Positions 10,432-19,270 of a DNA stretch of 64,000 nt are shown here, one piece after another. Both the position numbers and the translations under genes were made by a program. Numbering within the stretch: position 1 is the first letter of the stretch; the number at the start of each line of letters is the position of its first letter. The DNA comes from Ignavibacteriales bacterium (GTDB lineage Bacteria > Bacteroidota > Ignavibacteria > Ignavibacteriales > Ignavibacteriaceae): positions 1 to 64,000 of the forward strand of contig JADJNX010000001.1 of NCBI GenBank assembly GCA_016714125.1. The letters are read 5' to 3'. Under the pieces are notes generated by a model. The model had not been told where the DNA came from. It did no database searches and saw only the letters and a program-made list of their open reading frames with translations.

Positions 10432-11523
10432 TTAGAACTTACGCCCCTTCCACTCAACAGATTTACTGAATAATAATATGAAAGGGAGAAAGATGATGTA
10501 GACGAAGTAATAAATCTCGAAGAATGGAAAATACTTCATTGTAGACAGTAGTCTCATCCTGTGAACAATTGAGCCAATAAAAAATAAATCCGCAACTACT
10601 ATAGTAAGAATAGCGAAGAGACCAGTGACAGGACTAATGGGTAAAATGAGAATTGAAAGCAAATGAGAAAAAAAGGCAGTCCCCAAAACCAAGAATCCAT
10701 GAGGAGGGACATTTAATCCTCCGATTCCCCACCGCTTTTTTTGTTTGTAAAGAGATATAAATCCTTCAACTGGGATAGATTCAATCAAAGTATCCTTATC
10801 GAGCGGATAAATAATCTTATATTTTTTCAACTTTGAAATGGCAGCCAGAATTTGAGAATCTTCTGTTACACTAAATGGCATATTCTCATACCCGCCTGTT
10901 TCATTATAGGCTCTCCGCAAATAAGCCATATTGTTTCCAATCACACTCAAGGGTAAACCGGCATTTATTGTCCCCGATCCGGCACCAAGAAGATACATAA
11001 AATCAAGATGCTGCATCCCCCTCCATATCGAACCCGTTTCCTGTGAAGTCATTCCACCAAGCAGTCCAACACCATTAGTAAAGTAAGAAGCAAGTGTTTT
11101 TGCCCACAGTGGATTAACTTTACAATCGGCATCAGTTGTTATTATAATCTCACCAGTTGCAACTTTTAGACCCTGAACCAAAGCATTAGTTTTCCCTCTT
11201 AGATGCCCAACAGGTTCAACACCTTCAACAAATGTAAATTTGGGTTTTCCGTCAATAAATCTTCTGATTATTTCCCCCGTGTCATCTGTTGACCGGTCAT
11301 TAATCACTATAATCTGAAGTTTACCTGATGGATAAACCAGTTCATCGAGTGCCTTTAAACAGCGCAATATAACTTTTTCTTCATCCCGCACTGCCACCAT
11401 CACCGACGCGGTAGGCAGTTGATCATCACCTAATCGAGCGAATCTCTTATATGATGCTAAGAGGTAGATGATTACCTGGACTGCATAGAGACCAACAATG
11501 ATTAAAACGATCAACTCAAACAT
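10432..11523 (-). CDS. Family 2 glycosyltransferase, membrane-bound
   Basis: A 363-residue processive-type GT2. N-terminal membrane helix, then the GT-A core: ASVMVAVRDEEKVILRCLKAL, IIVINDRSTDDTGEII, ITTDADCKV (DxD), TEDSQI (acceptor ED) and a QKKRWGIGG motif, close to the Q/RxxRW of processive synthases, then three C-terminal membrane helices. It overlaps the deacetylase gene by 8 bases. With the other GT2, the NodB protein and the flippase-like gene it forms one polysaccharide or glycolipid unit. The sugar is not predictable. Confidence 0.85.
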   Translation of the reverse strand: MFELIVLIIVGLYAVQVIIYLLASYKRFARLGDDQLPTASVMVAVRDEEKVILRCLKALDELVYPSGKLQIIVINDRSTDDTGEIIRRFIDGKPKFTFVEGVEPVGHLRGKTNALVQGLKVATGEIIITTDADCKVNPLWAKTLASYFTNGVGLLGGMTSQETGSIWRGMQHLDFMYLLGAGSGTINAGLPLSVIGNNMAYLRRAYNETGGYENMPFSVTEDSQILAAISKLKKYKIIYPLDKDTLIESIPVEGFISLYKQKKRWGIGGLNVPPHGFLVLGTAFFSHLLSILILPISPVTGLFAILTIVVADLFFIGSIVHRMRLLSTMKYFPFFEIYYFVYIIFLPFILLFSKSVEWKGRKF

Positions 11524-12154
11524 ACTGAGGGATCTCCAATTTTAAATCTTTTTCATTTGCAGTCTGTATTGTGCTTATTAAAGATTCTATGATTGTGTTT
11601 CTGCTCTTAAAATTGTCGTGATAAACTACGATTGAATCTGGATTCAAGTAGTTTTTGATTACTTTTTCTGTTTCACTTCCGCTTCCCAAAAAATCGCCTG
11701 AGAGCAGACTCCACATAACACATTTTTGTCCTGACTTTTTGATCGCTTTTAACACAAAAGGGTCAAATGCACCGTAAGGAGGTCTGAAATACATAATGGG
11801 AGTACCTGTTGCGTCCTCGATCGCTGATTTTGAATCAACTATTTCCCTTTTCAGAATAGATCCTGAGACAAATCTGAGCCTTTTGTGAGAAAAGGAATGA
11901 TTCCCTATAGAGTGGCCCTGTGCAAGAATTTCATTAACCAAGTGTCGGTTTTTAATTGCAGCATCTGTAGTAACAAAAAAAAGAGCTTTTACACTAGAGT
12001 CCCTGAGTGTATTCAAAATCTTAGTTGTTTCCGAGACGCTTGGACCATCGTCAATAGAAAGCAATATATGATCGTTGGTCGAATTCCAAATCACGGATTT
12101 GAAAATTGTCCGAAGTGGAACCGGCGGCACGTAATAATATTTTGGTCTAATCAT
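11516..12154 (-). CDS. Polysaccharide deacetylase (NodB fold)
   Basis: A carbohydrate esterase 4 enzyme of about 212 residues. Motif 1 LLSIDDGP (catalytic base and metal Asp), motif 2 GHSIGNHSFSH (metal HxxxH), motif 3 RPPYGAFD, and a late HDN (VVYHDNF) are all present, so it should remove N-acetyl groups from a GlcNAc-type polymer. The preferred start is the ATG at 12154 (MIRPKYYYVPPV), which overlaps the stop of the preceding glycosyltransferase as ATGA; a start at 12178 would add eight residues. No signal peptide is obvious, so it may act at the inner face or be exported by an unusual route. Confidence 0.85.
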   Translation of the reverse strand: MIRPKYYYVPPVPLRTIFKSVIWNSTNDHILLSIDDGPSVSETTKILNTLRDSSVKALFFVTTDAAIKNRHLVNEILAQGHSIGNHSFSHKRLRFVSGSILKREIVDSKSAIEDATGTPIMYFRPPYGAFDPFVLKAIKKSGQKCVMWSLLSGDFLGSGSETEKVIKNYLNPDSIVVYHDNFKSRNTIIESLISTIQTANEKDLKLEIPQYV

Positions 12155-13275
12155 CGGGACAACTTCCGCCCCTTCCAAACAAATCCACCAAAAGCTCCTG
12201 AAATTGCTGCAAAAACTATGTAGGGTATGTGCAGTTGTTCCGCAAATAAAAAATGTGCCAAATCAACACTCTCATAAAGCAGTCCCTTCCCCTCCAACAA
12301 TACAAAATATTCGGTTAATCCTTTAAACAACAATGAGATCAGAACCAAAACAAATCCCGACCATCCAAAAAACCAAATCGTCACAGGTGATAATATAAGA
12401 GACAAATAAAACAAGAATATTAAAACAAGTTTTAAGATCAAAATTGGTTCTTCATAAAATATCCCTTTACTTGCCCATCTGCTTCTTTGTTGAACAAATC
12501 CTCCAATACTCTTTCCGGGGTCTGTTTCAACAATTCCCTCCTTGTTAAGAAGGTAACCAACCTTATATCCCAATCGTGCAATGGATCGCATTAAAAATTC
12601 ATCATCTCCCGAGGAGAGTGAGTTATTAAGATTATAGCCTTCAACTTCAATAAACAGTTTCCTCCTGAATGCCATACTTGCAGCACTACAAATGACGGGC
12701 TCCCCCGCACCTATTAGTCCGGCTCCTGTGAGGATAAGCCCTCCAAATTCAAGTGCCTGTATTTTAGTAAATAAAGTTTCATAACTTTTATACCTGACTG
12801 CCCCCGCGACAAAACCTGTTTTTTCATCAAACTGCCCGACCATCAATTTTAGCCAATTTTTAGGAATTTGACAGTCTGCATCTGTAACGAGTATAATCTC
12901 ACTATCGGAATATTTAATGCCCTCGGTAAGTGCATTTTTCTTCCCGGTTACCCCTTCCCCAAGTTCAAGGATTCTCCAGTTCTCTTTCTGTAGTATTTGT
13001 GTCCTGAATTCCTCCCAGTCATCCTCGGAGTGATCATTTACAAAAATCACTTCCAACTCAATGTTCTCAGTCTCAAGTTTCGCGACATCATTTATCAAAT
13101 TCCGGAGATTTGCCACTTCATTTCTAAACGGTATCACAAGAGTAACACTTAAATTTTCACCGCTGGCAGAACTTTGCTTTCCTTTTTTAATCTCTCTCAG
13201 ACCACGTTTTATTTTCAATAAAAAATGGATATAAAAAATCATCGGTAACAACAGAATAATCAAAAGCGGATTCAA
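12151..13275 (-). CDS. Family 2 glycosyltransferase, membrane-bound
   Basis: A 374-residue GT2 with an N-terminal helix, LVIPFRNEVANLRNLI, VIFVNDHSEDDW, VTDADCQIP (DxD), GDDEFLMR (acceptor acid) and QQRSRWASKG (QxxRW), then C-terminal membrane helices. QxxRW points to a processive or lipid-linked enzyme. It overlaps the deacetylase start (ATGA) and begins 4 bases after the flippase-like gene. It shares its layout with the other GT2 but is clearly diverged, so they probably add different sugars or act at different steps. Confidence 0.85.
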   Translation of the reverse strand: MNPLLIILLLPMIFYIHFLLKIKRGLREIKKGKQSSASGENLSVTLVIPFRNEVANLRNLINDVAKLETENIELEVIFVNDHSEDDWEEFRTQILQKENWRILELGEGVTGKKNALTEGIKYSDSEIILVTDADCQIPKNWLKLMVGQFDEKTGFVAGAVRYKSYETLFTKIQALEFGGLILTGAGLIGAGEPVICSAASMAFRRKLFIEVEGYNLNNSLSSGDDEFLMRSIARLGYKVGYLLNKEGIVETDPGKSIGGFVQQRSRWASKGIFYEEPILILKLVLIFLFYLSLILSPVTIWFFGWSGFVLVLISLLFKGLTEYFVLLEGKGLLYESVDLAHFLFAEQLHIPYIVFAAISGAFGGFVWKGRKLSR

Positions 13276-13279
13276 GTTA

Positions 13280-14252
13280 TCACTTGTTTCGTCTAAAAAT
13301 AAAAACAGCTCCCGGAATCGCCGGGATTAGGATATTAATTGTGTAAAGCATTAGTGCAGCATTAAAACAAGCACCTGCATCAACTCCAAAATGACCAAGG
13401 AAATAAACTGAAGCACTCTCCCGGATACCAATCTCTCCAAGGGTTACTCCCGGAATAATGCTCTTAGTGAGAAACACGAGAGAACTTCCCCATAATGATG
13501 TAATAAATTCAGCCTGATCAGAGTATGCAATCACAAGAAGTACAAATTGAGTGGAAAAAACCAAATAATTCAAAACGGACAAAGCAAAATTTTTCCCAAA
13601 AATTGTCCTGTTAAAGAGTCCAATTGATTTAAAATTTAGAAAATACTTCTCAATAACCTTCACTCTTCCTATCTGTTCTCCCACAAACCCTCTCCAGAAT
13701 TCGGGAGATAATATCAAATAGACCAGAAGAAGATAAATCCCTGTCAGCAAAAAAAGAAGCGATATGGTAAGGTTATTGTCAATCGAATAAAATTTATTCA
13801 GGAAAAGTAATACGGCAAATGATCCTGCAATCAGAATAACCATCAATGAGTTTAATTTATCAATTGCCGATCCTGCCGTTACCTCAGAGAGTTTAACATC
13901 TTTTAAAGGAAACGCTCTCCCGGGGTATTCACCCAATCTTCCGGGAGTTAATAAACCGGTACTGATTCCTGTCAGAATTGATATAAAGATATTACTCTTT
14001 TTTTTGTGGAGGGTAGGAATAATCACAAATCAGTTGCCACTTTTTATACTGAAGGAAAAAATTTAGAGGTACTAAGATGACAGCGGCAACAAAAGCAGGC
14101 ACAGACTTAAAACTAAAGAAGGAGGAAAAGGAGATGTCGCTGAATTTAGCATTCAGATAATAAAACACCCCAACAGTTATAAAAACCTTTATCGCGAGAA
14201 GGGTTCTTATTTTCCATTTATCGAGGTTTTTGAAGTTAAAGGCTGATATCAA
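13280..14252 (-). CDS. YbhN/AglD-type flippase-like membrane protein (one frameshift)
   Basis: A polytopic protein of the lysylphosphatidylglycerol synthase transmembrane-region family (UPF0104). The N-terminal piece (13992-14252) has two helices and LNFFLQYKKWQLIC; the C-terminal piece (13280-14026) has TGISTGLLTPGRLGEYPGRAF and PGVTLGEIGIRESASVYFL, the two conserved family motifs. An A8 run near 14003 shifts the frame; seven A would fuse them through PPQKKSNIFISILTG. The first gene of the glycosyltransferase group. A lipid-linked sugar transport role is inferred from neighbours only. Confidence 0.8.
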
Positions 14253-14267
14253 ATGGCACTTCTATAA

Positions 14268-15230
14268 TTAAACTTCTATTGTAAAATTGCCTTTCTCCAT
14301 GATCAGCTCTCCATCCAAATAAACATCAGGTGATTTAACCACACCATCAAGATGAAGTGGTACTTTCACTTTCCCACCAAAACCCATATTGTCACCAACT
14401 GCAATATGGATTGTTCCCATTACTTTTTCATCCTCAAGAATTAATCCTGAGAGTTGAGCTGACTCATTTGTACCAACTCCAAATTCCGCAATGTTGTATG
14501 CATCACCACCTACTTTGGCGAGAATTTCTGCAAGTTGTTTTGCATTGTCTCCCCCCTCTATATCGGTAACCACTCCTTTTTTCACTGTCAGCTTTATATC
14601 GGAATTTTCCATTAGACCAACACCTGCAAATGATCCATCCACAATAAACACACCCTCTGCAGTACCCTCAACCGGTGCAAGGAAGGTTTCCCCGGTTGGA
14701 AGATTACCACTTTCACCCGGAGCATGGAACAACCCTTTTGAGGCATGTACACTTCTTCCTTCAATCGAGAACTGAATATCAGTCCCTTTTTCTGAGGTTA
14801 CTCTGACATGTTTTCCTTTTTCAAGAACTGCTTTTAAATTAAGTGACCTTTCGGCAATTCTCTTATAATCTGCGTTAAGTCCACGAATCATCACATCTTT
14901 GGTTATTCCGGGAAATGTGGCAACTCTTGCACCTGTGGCTGATGCATCGCGTCTCGCCTGAGTGTGAGTAAGGGATCTTAGGGTAGGGCAAAGAACAACA
15001 TCAAATTGTTTCATTATCGCTGCAATGGAATCAAGTGGTTCCTGTCCGTTTACTTCGAGTGGCTCCATCTCAACATAAACTGAATTATGTCCAAGTCTGA
15101 TAGCTGCCAGATAAAGTTCATACCCTATCTCATGTTTTTGAGTATCACATACTACCAAAACAGATTCGCCGGGTTTGGCACCCATGCAATCCCTGATTGC
15201 AATTTCACAAGCTTTTTGAAGTTCTGTCAT
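14268..15230 (-). CDS. Aminopeptidase of the M29-like/leucyl aminopeptidase family
   Basis: A 320-residue cytoplasmic protein. N-terminal GAKPGESVLVVCDTQKHEIGYELY, a middle ISSL-type Rossmann-like part, and a C-terminal metal-site region with GNLPTGETFLAPVEGTAEG, NIAEFGVGTNESAQ, EDEKVMGTIHIAVGDNMGFGG and VPLHLDGVVKSPDVYLDG. The E, E, H and D in these motifs match metal ligands of thermophilic M29 aminopeptidases. Length is shorter than the ~410 of classic M29, so it belongs to the short branch. It begins nine bases from the next gene's stop and fits the peptide-use theme of this part of the window. Confidence 0.8.
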   Translation of the reverse strand: MTELQKACEIAIRDCMGAKPGESVLVVCDTQKHEIGYELYLAAIRLGHNSVYVEMEPLEVNGQEPLDSIAAIMKQFDVVLCPTLRSLTHTQARRDASATGARVATFPGITKDVMIRGLNADYKRIAERSLNLKAVLEKGKHVRVTSEKGTDIQFSIEGRSVHASKGLFHAPGESGNLPTGETFLAPVEGTAEGVFIVDGSFAGVGLMENSDIKLTVKKGVVTDIEGGDNAKQLAEILAKVGGDAYNIAEFGVGTNESAQLSGLILEDEKVMGTIHIAVGDNMGFGGKVKVPLHLDGVVKSPDVYLDGELIMEKGNFTIEV

Positions 15231-15238
15231 ATATATTT

Positions 15239-16000
15239 TTATAAAGGAATTGAAAGGTTAAATTGAACACCGTAAAATAGTCCACCTTTGGTAATGGCAT
15301 TTTCCATCACTTCAGTGCTGGATTCGTTAACTGTTAATTTGTTGCCGGCCTCATCAGTCATCACACCAACCGAAAACTCTGAATATCCAATTTTACCCTC
15401 AAGGCTTATATTCTGGTCGATAATAAAAAGGATAAATCCTGAAGCAAAATTAAATCCAAGCTGTGATTTGTCTGAACTATATTTAATCCTCGATACAGGA
15501 TTTTTTATATCTTCTGTCCGTTTGTAGAATAGAGCATTACTGTATGTAACCTCCAGTTCAAGGATTTTCCAGCTAATAGCTTTGGTTAAAGGAGTTCCAA
15601 GTTCAATTCCGGCACCATAAACATTCTGTTTATATTCCAGACTGTTAGTATAGATAGAAGTTGAACCTTTGACTTGAGTTTCTTTCACCTCGTTCATCAT
15701 CTCATAAAAGACTTTTACCGTGTATTCAAGTCCCGAAACTCTGTTTCTTAAAAGATTGATCCCCAAACGGTAACCTTTGAGCATGCCAAACTCTCCAATT
15801 CCTGAAAAAAGGGAATCACCGTGGAGCTGGTTATATGCACCCACATAGTTGTTTAGTCCGGCTGCTTCGTAATGTTTTATTTCATAACCCGCAAAACCGC
15901 CAACAAGCCCCAGGCAGCCGAAGCCGAATTTATTCGATTGAGCCTCGGCTGCCCCGGCGAGCAAAACAAAAACAACTATAAAAGTTTTATATGGCATCAA
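15239..16000 (-). CDS. Hypothetical exported barrel-like protein
   Basis: Not recognised. A 253-residue protein with signal peptide MMPYKTFIVVFVLLAGAAEAQ and beta-strand-rich sequence (GYRLGINLLRNRVSGLEYTVKVFYE, SQLGFNFASGFILFI, GGLFYGVQFNLSIPL), suggesting a small outer-membrane barrel. It lies between the MFS gene and the aminopeptidase, eight bases from the latter's start. Confidence 0.55.
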   Translation of the reverse strand: MMPYKTFIVVFVLLAGAAEAQSNKFGFGCLGLVGGFAGYEIKHYEAAGLNNYVGAYNQLHGDSLFSGIGEFGMLKGYRLGINLLRNRVSGLEYTVKVFYEMMNEVKETQVKGSTSIYTNSLEYKQNVYGAGIELGTPLTKAISWKILELEVTYSNALFYKRTEDIKNPVSRIKYSSDKSQLGFNFASGFILFIIDQNISLEGKIGYSEFSVGVMTDEAGNKLTVNESSTEVMENAITKGGLFYGVQFNLSIPL

Positions 16001-16070
16001 ATCTTTATTTTCTTCTCATAAATGTGCCAAAGCGAAAATTATACACCATTTAGGCAGCATTTATCACATG

Positions 16071-17417
16071 TCATTTCTGAGCATCTAATTTTTTCTTGTG
16101 CATCATTCCAAATTCAAGACCATGTCCCGCGGCTTTTCCTTCTGCCCATTTAAGCATGATCGCAAAAAAGAGTCCAAAGAAACCAAGTGTTGAGAAAAGG
16201 TACATCCCAAGTTCATAACCACCGGATGAATCGTTTGCCCAACCGATAAGGAAGTTAAACCCGGCAAGACCAATATTCTGTATCATGGTCATTAATCCAT
16301 AAGCTGTACCCAGTTTTTGTTCCGGAACAATTAGTGCAACAGAAGGCCACATGACGGCAGGGATAAGAGAGAATGAAAGTCCCATCATCGCCATCGGCAA
16401 CCATGGTGGAATACTGGTTTGCAACAACATGATATAGACAGGAATCAGTAAAACCGACCCAAACATCATCAACAACGATCTTTTTCCGATATAGTCAGAA
16501 AGTAACCCAAAAAGTGGTGTTAATATCATTGATGAAAGAATCAATATACTGTTGTACATTCCGCCCACTTCTCTTTCCAGTCCATGATATTCCTGGAAAA
16601 ATTTAATGGCGAAAGTTCTGAACGGGAAGATTCCCGAATAAAAAGTAACACATAACAATACAATAAACCAGTAAGACTTACTAAAAGCCAGCACTTCACG
16701 AAGTACAACTTTTTCTTGTTTTGCCTCAGGTTTCATGTGATAATTGTTTTTGGCATAACTATCAAGGTACCAATAAGCCAGGGCAGTAAGAACTGAAATA
16801 AAAGCCATTATTACGGCAATCATCAAAGGGAGATCCCACGATGTGAAGTATGACTTGAAGAAAGTGGGAGAATTGTCAGCGGCGAACGACCCAAGACGTG
16901 CAATTGTTAAATTTATTCCAAACGCAAACGAGAGCTCTTTTCCAATAAACCATTTTCCAAGTGCAGTGGTAACCGCCACAATCAGTGATTCCGCTCCCAA
17001 ACCAAAAATCAATCTACCCAGCGACATGACAACAAGTTCATTGCTGATATCCGAATTGAACACCGATCTGAACAAGTCACCCACAAATGCCAACTGAACC
17101 GTCATCACGGTGACAATTGAGCCTAAAAAACAGAGAATCGAGAAGAGTGTAATCGATTTAACAGTTCCGATTCTGTCAATGATTAACCCACCAAGCAAAA
17201 CCATAAGGATATTAGGCACACTATAAATTCCCTGAAGCAGACCGATGTCAGAATCAGTGAATTTAAGCTGTGATGCAAGCAAATCAGCAATTGGGGCTAT
17301 TGAGTCATAAACATAATAGTTCCCAAACATTGCAAGGGAGACAAGAACAAGTACCCCCCACCTGACGGCGAAGGGTACTGTTGGTTTGTCAATATTGAGC
17401 GTTTCGTTTTTCGCCAT
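16071..17417 (-). CDS. Major facilitator superfamily transporter
   Basis: A 448-residue protein with 12 hydrophobic segments. The MFS loop 2-3 motif is visible as GGLIIDRIGTVKSI, and the matching second-half motif as FGLLSDYIGKRSLLMM. Two bases after the pepD stop on the transcript, so it may import a peptide or amino acid released or used by PepD; this is inference from spacing. Substrate is not visible in sequence. Confidence 0.85.
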   Translation of the reverse strand: MAKNETLNIDKPTVPFAVRWGVLVLVSLAMFGNYYVYDSIAPIADLLASQLKFTDSDIGLLQGIYSVPNILMVLLGGLIIDRIGTVKSITLFSILCFLGSIVTVMTVQLAFVGDLFRSVFNSDISNELVVMSLGRLIFGLGAESLIVAVTTALGKWFIGKELSFAFGINLTIARLGSFAADNSPTFFKSYFTSWDLPLMIAVIMAFISVLTALAYWYLDSYAKNNYHMKPEAKQEKVVLREVLAFSKSYWFIVLLCVTFYSGIFPFRTFAIKFFQEYHGLEREVGGMYNSILILSSMILTPLFGLLSDYIGKRSLLMMFGSVLLIPVYIMLLQTSIPPWLPMAMMGLSFSLIPAVMWPSVALIVPEQKLGTAYGLMTMIQNIGLAGFNFLIGWANDSSGGYELGMYLFSTLGFFGLFFAIMLKWAEGKAAGHGLEFGMMHKKKLDAQK

Positions 17418-17419
17418 CG

Positions 17420-18879
17420 TTATCTTTCGGGAACGGTTTCAAGTACTTTTAGAAGGTGATACCAAAACTTCTCAACTGAAGCAATATTTACCTGTTCATC
17501 AGGTGAATGGGCTCCTGTGATAGTTGGACCAAACGAAACCATATCCATATCAGGATATTTCTCTTTAATAATTCCACATTCGAGTCCGGCGTGGATTGCT
17601 TTCACTTCAGGAACCTTACCATAAAGGGATGTATAAGCATCCTTTGTGACATTAAGGATTTCTGATTTAACATCTGGTTTCCACCCGGGATATCCATCAC
17701 TCGTCTCAATTTCTGCGCCACCAAGTTCAAATACACATGATACCATGGTAACAGCATCTTCGATCTCAGATTCGACAGAGCTTCTCTGGCTGGTGCCGAT
17801 TTCAATAGTGTTTTCGGTCATAACCAAAGTTGCAAGGTTGGTTGAAGTTTCAACTAATCCCGGTATATCAGCAGACATCTTGAGTACTCCATGTGGAAGT
17901 GCATAAAGCATCAGAATCAACTGATCTTCAGATACTTCATCAAGCACTTTTTGGACTCTTCAATTTTTCTGATTACAACACGAAGATTTGGTTCAACGGT
18001 TGAAAGTTCAGCCTGAACCATCTTCTCAAATTCCATAACTTCTTCAATTACAACGCTTTCATCTTCAGGATCAACTGCAAGAATTGCAGAAGCTTCTCGT
18101 GGAATTGCATTTCTCTTGCTTCCACCTTTTACTTCAGCAACACTTACAAGATAATATTGTTGTAGAGTATTAAGAATTCTTGCAAGAATTTTAATCGCAT
18201 TTGCTCTTCCGGTGTTGATATCAAGACCTGAATGGCCGCCTCTTAATCCGGAGACTAACAATTCATAAAAAAGATAATTTTCAGGAGCTTCTTCCTGTTC
18301 AAAATGAATTGTTCCTTTGGTATCTCTTCCGCCTGAGCATCCGATATACAGTTCACCAATCTCTTCTGAATCAAGATTTAAGAGGATTTCTCCTTCAAGC
18401 ATTCCTTCAGCAAGATTAGTGGCTCCGGTTAAACCGGTTTCTTCATCAAGGGTAAGAAGTATCTCAAGTGGTCCATGTTCAATTGATTCATCAATAGCCA
18501 CAGCAAGAGCGGCAGCAGCACCAATTCCATTATCCGCACCAAGAGTAGTTCCTTCAGCTCTAACCCATTCACCATCGATGAATGGACGAATACCTTCGGT
18601 GTCGAAATCGAATTCAATATAACTGTTTTTTTCGCAAACCATGTCGAGATGACCCTGAAGAACAACTGTTTTTTTGTCTTCAAATCCGGGTGTTGCAGGA
18701 ATTTTTATAATTATATTTCCGGCATCATCTCTCTGATAGTCAAGAGCATTAGTCTCACAAAATTCGAGAACATACTCAACAACTGCTTCTTCTTTTTTTG
18801 AGGGTCGTGGCCTTGCACTCATCTCTTCAAATATGTCCCACAATGGTTGTGGTTTCAGGGTTCCTAAACGTTCTCCCAT
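17420..18879 (-). CDS. pepD: Aminoacyl-histidine dipeptidase, M20 family (one frameshift)
   Basis: Cytosolic zinc dipeptidase (carnosinase-type). N-terminal piece 17917-18879: VVLQGHLDMVCEKN (zinc His and Asp), LGADNGIGAAAALA (bridging Asp), LTLDEETGLTGATNL (catalytic Glu plus ligand) and RGGHSGLDINTGRANAIK. C-terminal piece 17420-17947 carries AIHAGLECGIIKEKYPDMDMVSFGP and the last zinc His in TITGAHSPDEQV. An AAAAA run at ~17948 is one A short; six A give ESKKVLDEVSEDQL and a single protein of about 485 residues, the normal PepD length. All metal ligands are kept, so the break is probably an artefact. Confidence 0.9.
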
Positions 18880-18888
18880 GTCTCTACC

Positions 18889-19266
18889 TCAATTTTCAAG
18901 TTCTTTAAATGTAATGATTTTGTTATGATACATCATGGAAACAAACTTTATCAGCCTTTCACGGGGTTCGATTTTGTCTCCAAGTTTCTCTTTAACTTTT
19001 TCTCCAACTTCTTTAACTTTTCTTTTGCCGTCAATCGACACCCAGACTTCCGATCCGATCTCATCGAGATCGAGTCTGAAGTTTGGATCCCTGCCGTTTT
19101 TCACCATATAATTGTGAACAACACTCCATTTGAATCTTGGGATCAGAACCGTAATAATTCCGTTTTCACCCGTCTCAAATTCCTGTATCTTTACAGGGGT
19201 CAGCTCAAGAGCATCAATGCCCTTGAGCTTTTTCCTGTCATTATAATCTTTGAAAATACTTTTCAA
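18889..19266 (-). CDS. PqqD-family protein, stand-alone
   Basis: A 125-residue soluble protein. The C-terminal two thirds carry the PqqD pattern FRLDLDEIGSEVWVSIDGKRKVKEVGEKVKEKLGD followed by ERLIKFVSMMYHNKIITF. PqqD-type domains bind a precursor peptide for radical SAM partners. No precursor peptide or radical SAM gene is seen within the window, and the gene sits between an oligopeptide transporter (4 bases away) and pepD (9 bases away). Function here is therefore open. Confidence 0.75.
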   Translation of the reverse strand: MKSIFKDYNDRKKLKGIDALELTPVKIQEFETGENGIITVLIPRFKWSVVHNYMVKNGRDPNFRLDLDEIGSEVWVSIDGKRKVKEVGEKVKEKLGDKIEPRERLIKFVSMMYHNKIITFKELEN

Positions 19267-19270
19267 ACCG

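Noticed and set aside
13280..14252. Two separate small membrane genes
   Set aside because: The pieces overlap by a homopolymer and correspond to the N- and C-terminal motifs of one UPF0104 protein.
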